From NCBI GenBank assembly GCA_021205255.1, contig JAJPXW010000077.1:1-5726 (forward strand): a stretch of 5,726 nucleotides of DNA, given 5' to 3'. Below, piece by piece: positions 1 to 3,345 of this stretch. The position numbers and the translations under genes were made by a program. Source of the DNA: Burkholderiales bacterium. Its GTDB lineage: Bacteria > Pseudomonadota > Gammaproteobacteria > Burkholderiales > Burkholderiaceae_F. Each line of letters opens with the position of its first letter. The stretch's first letter is position 1. Under the pieces are notes generated by a model. That model had not been told where the DNA came from. It worked only from the letters and a program-made list of their open reading frames with translations, and made no database searches.

Positions 1-168
1 GCCTAAGCTAACAAAAGCCCATTGGACCATCAGCTTCTTGTCGTTCGGAGTCAAGTTCTGGTAAACACAGTTAGTCAGCTTTTGAGCGTATTCTCCTGCA
101 AACGCTACTGAAGAAACCAAGGCTGCTGAAGTTAAAAGAACCGAACTGATAAAAAACTTGATGCGCAT
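1..168 (-). CDS. Small exported protein, N-terminal fragment (runs off left edge)
   Basis: Reading leftward from an ATG at 168-166 gives 56 open codons to the window edge with no stop. The first 24 residues are a textbook Sec signal peptide: MRIK, a hydrophobic stretch rich in Ser, Leu, Val and Ala, then a cleavage site after VAFA. The mature part begins GEYAQKLTNCVYQNLTPNDK and continues with a Trp-containing hydrophobic stretch (KLMVQWAFVSLG). An AAAGGA-like ribosome binding site lies 6 bases before the ATG. The Cys, then Leu/Thr-x-x-Asp-Lys, then Leu-x-x-Trp-x-Phe spacing resembles a group of small secreted hypothetical proteins of proteobacteria, but I cannot name a family with certainty. 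Location should be periplasmic or extracellular. It is transcribed divergently from the thrB operon, and a promoter candidate is placed correctly upstream. The function is unknown and the C-terminus is not in the window. Confidence 0.72.
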   Translation of the reverse strand, partial: MRIKFFISSVLLTSAALVSSVAFAGEYAQKLTNCVYQNLTPNDKKLMVQWAFVSLG

Positions 169-218
169 TGCAGATCCTTTTGAGTCTAATTGCTGGGATT
201 GAGAATTTTGGACGTAAG

Positions 219-248
219 AATATAGCCTTTGGCAAATCCAATTTTCAA
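219..248 (-). promoter_or_regulatory. Candidate sigma70 promoter for the leftward exported-protein gene
   Basis: On the minus strand TTGAAA (248-243) and TATATT (224-219) are separated by 18 bases. This would start transcription near 212, about 45 bases before the ATG at 168. Both hexamers match consensus at five of six positions. It is a pattern match only; no start-site data are available. Confidence 0.45.
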
Positions 249-261
249 AATAGATGCTCAT

Positions 262-279
262 TTTGCAAATTATTGCAAA
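262..279. promoter_or_regulatory. Operator-like inverted repeat TTTGCAA-atta-TTGCAAA
   Basis: A perfect 7-bp dyad with a 4-base centre. It also reads as two TGCAAAT direct repeats exactly 10 bases apart (264-270 and 274-280), with a third partial TGCAAG copy at 285-290. It sits just upstream of the leftward -35 element at 243-248, where an activator would bind, and upstream of the possible rightward promoter. The binding protein is not identifiable from the sequence, and AT-rich DNA can produce such dyads by chance. Confidence 0.3.
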
Positions 280-497
280 TCAAGTGCAAGAATCCTTTTA
301 ACTCAATAATGTATTGAATATATTATGTCTATTAGTAATATCAAGCTTTCCATCGCACTTTTAAATAAAGTTTTATCGGTCTAAAACCACATTGGTCACT
401 ATCAATATCCACCCCGTCTAATTCAAGCAGTGCAAGCAACTTCAAAATGGGGTTTTGACATAGAATTTAAGAAAGATTGACGGTGTAGAGAAGTATC

Positions 498-923
498 ATG
501 AAAAAATTATTATTAGCCACTATCCTATTTGCGGCACTGCCCCTGGTGGCTACGGCAGCCCCAAAAGTCCAGTCTCCCCCAGCGATGGAAGCCTCCGAGG
601 ATCTGTCCGGGTCGACAGTCCCTCATGCAACATCGGAACGCTCAAGAGACCAGGCAAGAAAGCTTTCCCTGGAAGAAGCCGAACAGGCTCGGCGCGATCT
701 CGATGCAGCTAAAGTTCGCTCTAGAAATCCAGAGTTCTGGCCTAAGACAAAAATTGAAGAAACGGTAAATAACCGCAACATTGTGACTGAAGTTAAGGTC
801 ACTCCGGGTTCCACGCAGATTCCTTATACGATGAGAAGAGAAGTACCCACCGTCCAGTCAGTCTCTGGAACCGTTCGTGATAACACGATGGGCATTCCAA
901 AATTTATTAACTTTGGCTTCTAA
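498..923 (+). CDS. DUF2782 family exported protein
   Basis: A 141-residue protein of unknown function. Residues 1-20 form a clear Sec signal peptide (MKKLLLATIL start, hydrophobic core, probable cleavage after ATA). Residues 45-78 are highly charged and probably helical (RDQARKLSLEEAEQARRDL). The C-terminal 55 residues carry the recognisable DUF2782 core as seen in Burkholderiales: a charged strand, then NRNIVTEVKVTPGSTQIPYT, and a closing GIPKFINFGF, which corresponds to the family's Pro-x-Trp/Phe ending. It should be periplasmic. In related bacteria DUF2782 genes sit beside thrB and polA, and both neighbours are present here. It is the first gene of the operon and its stop overlaps the thrB start. 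The chosen ATG follows a weak purine-rich GAGAAG at 488-493. The family assignment is by remembered motif resemblance and is good but not certain; the molecular role is not known. Confidence 0.75.
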   Translation: MKKLLLATILFAALPLVATAAPKVQSPPAMEASEDLSGSTVPHATSERSRDQARKLSLEEAEQARRDLDAAKVRSRNPEFWPKTKIEETVNNRNIVTEVKVTPGSTQIPYTMRREVPTVQSVSGTVRDNTMGIPKFINFGF

Positions 924-1900
924 TGGCTGTCTTTACCCAAGTTTCTAATGAGCAGGCTAAATGCCTGCTCAATCAGTATGATTTGGGAGAATTCAAATCT
1001 ATTGAAGGCATAGTTTCGGGCATAGAAAATTCGAATTTCTATCTTGAAACTTCAAAAGGCCGATTCGTCCTGACAGTTTTCGAAAGGCTTTCAGAAGAGC
1101 AACTCCCCTATTACCTTCAGCTTACTCGACATTTATATAAGAAAGGCCTAAACGTCAGTGGACCAATTCCCGCTAAAAACGGTTCTCTAAAAGAGCATGT
1201 CAACGGCAAGCCTTGTTCCATCGCTCCTTGCATAGCAGGTAACTTCGAACCGGAGCCAAGTGCCGAACTGTGCGAACAAATGGGCACTTTCCTGGCAAAA
1301 ATGCACCTAGCCGTCAAGGATTTTCCTTATTTCCAAGAAAACCAGAAAGGCTTGGATTTTTGGAAAGAAAGCTGTCCTCTAGTCCTTCCTTTTATGGCAG
1401 AGGAATCGGCTAAATTATTGCAAGAAGAAGTTTTTCGGATGGAGAGGCTTTTTGCAACGGATGAATACAATGCCCTTGAAACTGGTGCGGTGCATGCCGA
1501 TCTTTTTCGCAATAACGCCCTGGTGTCAACTAAGGATGGTAGACAGAAGCTGGAAGGCGTCATAGATTTCTATTTTGCCTGCAACGCTCCATTTCTTTTT
1601 GACTTGGCCGTTACGATGAACGACTGGTGCGTAGATCTAGAAACAGGCGAGTTCGTGCCAGAAAAGGCCAAGGCTTTCTTAAGAGGCTACAATTCCATTC
1701 GCCCGCTAAGCGAGCACGAGAGGGAAATGTGGCAAGACATGCTTTGCGCCGGCGCCTTGCGCTTTTGGATGTCCCGGCTCTATGACTACTGGCTACCTAG
1801 GCAAGCATCCTTGCTCAAGCCTCACGACCCTGGACAATTTGAAAGGATTTTATTAAAACGTAAGAACGCAAAGGCAGTCGAACTGCCTTGGATTTATTAA
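923..1900 (+). CDS. thrB: Homoserine kinase, type II (APH-fold ThrB)
   Basis: This cytoplasmic enzyme transfers the gamma-phosphate of ATP to homoserine, giving O-phosphohomoserine, the precursor used by threonine synthase. The 325 residues match the APH-fold homoserine kinases of beta- and gammaproteobacteria along their whole length, not the GHMP-fold ThrB of Escherichia coli. Visible signatures are MAVFTQVS at the N-terminus, the nucleotide-loop segment GIENSNF (33-39), GRFVLTVFE (46-54), the catalytic loop HADLFRNN (191-198, presumed base Asp193), the metal-binding IDFYFAC (214-220, Asp215), VTMNDWC (230-236), and ALRFWMSRLYD near 278-288. The family normally ends near HDPGQFERIL; here a short tail (KNAKAVELPWIY) follows, and its codons form a perfect hairpin. 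The start ATG shares its A with the upstream TAA, and no Shine-Dalgarno is visible, so translation probably depends on the gene before it. Confidence 0.96.
   Translation: MAVFTQVSNEQAKCLLNQYDLGEFKSIEGIVSGIENSNFYLETSKGRFVLTVFERLSEEQLPYYLQLTRHLYKKGLNVSGPIPAKNGSLKEHVNGKPCSIAPCIAGNFEPEPSAELCEQMGTFLAKMHLAVKDFPYFQENQKGLDFWKESCPLVLPFMAEESAKLLQEEVFRMERLFATDEYNALETGAVHADLFRNNALVSTKDGRQKLEGVIDFYFACNAPFLFDLAVTMNDWCVDLETGEFVPEKAKAFLRGYNSIRPLSEHEREMWQDMLCAGALRFWMSRLYDYWLPRQASLLKPHDPGQFERILLKRKNAKAVELPWIY
949..971 (+). repeat. Perfect 9-bp hairpin inside the 5' end of thrB
   Basis: TGAGCAGGC (949-957), a 5-base loop TAAAT, and TGAGCAGGC's exact reverse complement GCCTGCTCA (963-971). It spans thrB codons 9-17, beginning 26 bases after the start codon. 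No T-run follows, so it is not an intrinsic terminator. In mRNA it should be a stable stem that could influence ribosome entry, pausing or RNA processing. Confidence 0.65.
1871..1889 (+). repeat. Perfect 8-bp hairpin at the 3' end of thrB
   Basis: AAGGCAGT (1871-1878), a 3-base loop CGA, and ACTGCCTT (1882-1889). It lies in the codons of the non-conserved C-terminal tail of ThrB, ending 9 bases before the stop-codon triplet begins and about 20 bases before the next start codon. The sequence after it (GGATTTATTAAAG) is AT-rich but has no proper T-run, so an mRNA-processing or stability element is as likely as partial termination. Confidence 0.6.
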
Positions 1901-1909
1901 AGAAGACTC

Positions 1910-2722
1910 ATGAACAAAGGTTTGCCTCTCGTTACCGGCATTAAGTGGCTTAGACAAAGCTGGAAAATTATCACTAAGGCGCCACTAACCATCATAGGAA
2001 TCGTCGCTTCCTACCTCCTATTAGTGTTTTTATTTGGCTTACCTAGCACGGTCCCAGGTCTAGGATTTATTGGAATTATCCTGAGCTCTATTGTTACTTC
2101 CTTTGGCACAGTCGCGATTGCTGGATGTGGACGCGATATCAGCGAAGGACTCCATCCCATGATCTATGCGTGCTGGTATGAGGGTTGGAAAAACGCCCAG
2201 GTACGCAAACAACTTATTCTCCTAGGCCTAGTTTATGGCCTCTGCATGGTAGCTATCGGCTTTATCTTTGGTCTCCTTTCGGCCGACGATGTAGCTAGAT
2301 GGACTACAGGAACAGGTCCAGAACAAAAAATAGATCCTGCCCTCGTAATGCAAAACATTCCATGGGCTGCTTTCATTTTTGGCTTCTTCGCCTATGGTGC
2401 GATCCTCTGCATTACTTGCTTTTCTCCTCTGCTCATTGCTTGGAAAGGCCAGACTTTAGGCAAAGCTTTCTTCTTTTCACTATTTGTTTGCTTACGGAAC
2501 ATTGGAGCTATGGTGGTTTTAGCCATCGTGCTTCTTTCCATCACGATCTGCGGTTCAATCGGTCTGACTTCCGTAGGAGGCAATATCGGTTCCGTATTCA
2601 TAGTCTTCTGGGGAATGCTAATGACCTGTTGGTCCTATTCATGCCTATGGCCGATGTGGGTATCGATTTTTGGCACCGAGGATTCTACGGTTCCCGTTCA
2701 CAACACCCTCATTGGAAGATAG
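1910..2722 (+). CDS. BPSS1780-type multispanning inner-membrane protein
   Basis: A 270-residue hydrophobic protein with about six membrane segments, roughly at residues 26-45, 52-72, 101-123, 150-173, 197-217 and 225-250. The pattern fits the BPSS1780 family of Burkholderiales membrane proteins: an amphipathic N-terminus with Trp and basic residues before the first helix (GIKWLRQSWKIITKAPL), a loop with CGRDISEGLHP (73-83), and the well-conserved segment SPLLIAWKGQTLGKAFFFS (172-190) followed by LRNIGA. The family has no established biochemical function, although it commonly lies next to thrB. The ATG is 9 bases after the thrB stop with an AGAAG ribosome binding site inside that gap, so it is the third gene of the operon. 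There is no catalytic or transporter signature that I can recognise. Co-transcription with thrB could suggest a membrane partner for amino-acid metabolism, but this is speculation. Confidence 0.8.
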   Translation: MNKGLPLVTGIKWLRQSWKIITKAPLTIIGIVASYLLLVFLFGLPSTVPGLGFIGIILSSIVTSFGTVAIAGCGRDISEGLHPMIYACWYEGWKNAQVRKQLILLGLVYGLCMVAIGFIFGLLSADDVARWTTGTGPEQKIDPALVMQNIPWAAFIFGFFAYGAILCITCFSPLLIAWKGQTLGKAFFFSLFVCLRNIGAMVVLAIVLLSITICGSIGLTSVGGNIGSVFIVFWGMLMTCWSYSCLWPMWVSIFGTEDSTVPVHNTLIGR

Positions 2723-2727
2723 AAAAG

Positions 2728-2778
2728 ATAAGGGCTTAATTTGGACTTCCATAGGGGATATTAATTACAAACCCTTAT
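2728..2778. repeat. Spaced inverted repeat ATAAGGG / CCCTTAT before the META-domain gene
   Basis: ATAAGGG at 2728-2734 and its exact complement CCCTTAT at 2772-2778 are separated by 37 bases, within the 88-base gap between the membrane-protein stop and the next start. A TATATT at 2776-2781 could be a -10 element but has no good -35 partner. The repeat may be an RNA stem in the read-through transcript or two operator half-sites; significance is uncertain. Confidence 0.25.
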
Positions 2779-2810
2779 ATTCTTTTGGGCTTGTTTCGTA
2801 GGAGGACACA

Positions 2811-3224
2811 ATGAAGAGAATTTTATTAACTATCGCCCTTTTTACCCTGTGCGGAACTGCTAGCGCCATCACAGTTGCCGATTTAACTACCAATACTTGG
2901 ATGCCGGCAGTCGATTCGGTTCCACCCTGTGAGACTCCAGCTACCATCACATTCGGTAAGGATGGCAAGTTCTTCTCGGAACCTGGATGCAACGACATGT
3001 TTGGAGAATATCAAATCGGTCCTGATGGAGCGGTAACTTTCAGCAATGTCGAATCGACTCATAAATTCTGCGCTAAGGAGTATAACGATCTTGAAGCTAG
3101 CTTCCTAGGCATCTTCAATAACATCAAATACATTGAAAAAGATGGCAATTACTTGAAGCTCTTCAATGCGGACCATCAACCTATCGGCGCTTTTGAGCCA
3201 GAAAAAGTAGGCTCTTGCTTATAA
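2811..3224 (+). CDS. Secreted META-domain (HslJ-like) protein
   Basis: A 137-residue protein with a Sec signal peptide (MKRILLTIAL start, cleavage after ASA at residue 19). Residues 23-130 form one META domain, related to the heat-shock-linked HslJ and META families: the opening Trp30, TPATITFGKDGKF (42-54), the hallmark PGCNDMFGEYQI (58-69), then Cys87 and a final hydrophobic strand GNYLKLFNADHQPIGAFEP. The mature protein has four cysteines (40, 60, 87, 136), enough for two disulfides in the periplasm. Cys14 is in the signal peptide but is preceded by Leu, so a lipobox is unlikely. META proteins are small beta-barrel-like envelope proteins, several linked to stress tolerance or inhibitor resistance; no enzymatic role is established. 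An excellent AGGAGG sits 5 bases before the ATG, which fixes the start. The 88-base gap from the operon suggests separate or additional regulation. Confidence 0.85.
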   Translation: MKRILLTIALFTLCGTASAITVADLTTNTWMPAVDSVPPCETPATITFGKDGKFFSEPGCNDMFGEYQIGPDGAVTFSNVESTHKFCAKEYNDLEASFLGIFNNIKYIEKDGNYLKLFNADHQPIGAFEPEKVGSCL

Positions 3225-3250
3225 TTGTTGGTAGGAGATCCCTACAAAAC

Positions 3251-3270
3251 AGCCCCGCTAGCGCGGGGCT
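3251..3270. terminator. Bidirectional hairpin terminator between convergent genes
   Basis: AGCCCCGC (3251-3258), loop TAGC, GCGGGGCT (3263-3270): a perfect 8-bp GC-rich stem. Rightward it is followed by TTACTTTTG and leftward by GTTTTG, so both tails are T-rich but short. It serves the META-domain gene, and polA from the opposite side after about 75 bases. A weaker shoulder stem GTAGG-agatc-CCTAC lies just before it at 3230-3244. Confidence 0.8.
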
Positions 3271-3273
3271 TAC

Positions 3274-3343
3274 TTTTGACTACTTGTTTTTAGGTATTTG
3301 GTTTACGCACTGGTGTTTACGTACTTGTGTTTTTAGAAATTTG
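3274..3343. repeat. Degenerate 14-base repeats in the convergent spacer
   Basis: Two adjacent 14-mers, GTTTACGCACTGGT (3301-3314) and GTTTACGTACTTGT (3315-3328), agree at 12 of 14 positions. A third, more diverged copy is TTTTGACTACTTGT (3274-3287). The first and last copies are each followed by a related block, TTTTAGGTATTTG (3288-3300) and GTTTTTAGAAATTTG (3329-3343), so the region looks like a decayed duplication. It forms the 3' untranslated region of polA on the minus strand. No insertion-sequence ends are seen. Confidence 0.55.
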
Positions 3344-3345
3344 CA

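Larger units (their letters stand above)
169..497. other. Divergent intergenic region, no gene seen
   Basis: This 329-base AT-rich stretch separates two divergently transcribed genes. It contains the leftward promoter candidate, an operator-like dyad at 262-279, and two small inverted repeats: TCAATA-atg-TATTGA at 303-317 and GTTTTA-tcggtc-TAAAAC at 370-387. A weak rightward promoter is possible with TTAACT at 298-303 and TATTAT at 321-326 (17-base spacing), which would give the operon a leader of about 165 bases. A perfect TTGACA at 455-460 has no acceptable -10 element at normal spacing. Two mini reading frames of 15 and 19 codons lack ribosome binding sites. I see no tRNA, small RNA gene with a terminator, or recognised riboswitch. 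Confidence 0.6.

Noticed and set aside
254..384. Two mini reading frames, 254-301 (15 codons) and 325-384 (19 codons, several Ile and Ser), as possible leader peptides for thr attenuation
   Set aside because: Neither has a ribosome binding site or a threonine run, and no terminator with a T-tract follows. They are expected by chance in AT-rich DNA.
455..460. Perfect TTGACA as the -35 of a promoter for the DUF2782-thrB operon
   Set aside because: No hexamer resembling TATAAT occurs 15 to 19 bases downstream; the region there reads GATTGACGGTG.
600..625. CTGTC...GACAG inverted repeat in the DUF2782 gene
   Set aside because: Only 5-bp arms in coding sequence, which is common by chance.
2299..2739. 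Overlapping 146-codon plus-strand reading frame within the membrane-protein gene
   Set aside because: It is a shadow frame with an erratic, His/Arg/Cys-rich composition and no ribosome binding site. The overlapping frame encodes a clear membrane family.
2765..2998. Minus-strand 77-codon frame across the META gene start
   Set aside because: No ribosome binding site or recognisable domain, and it is antisense to a well-supported gene.
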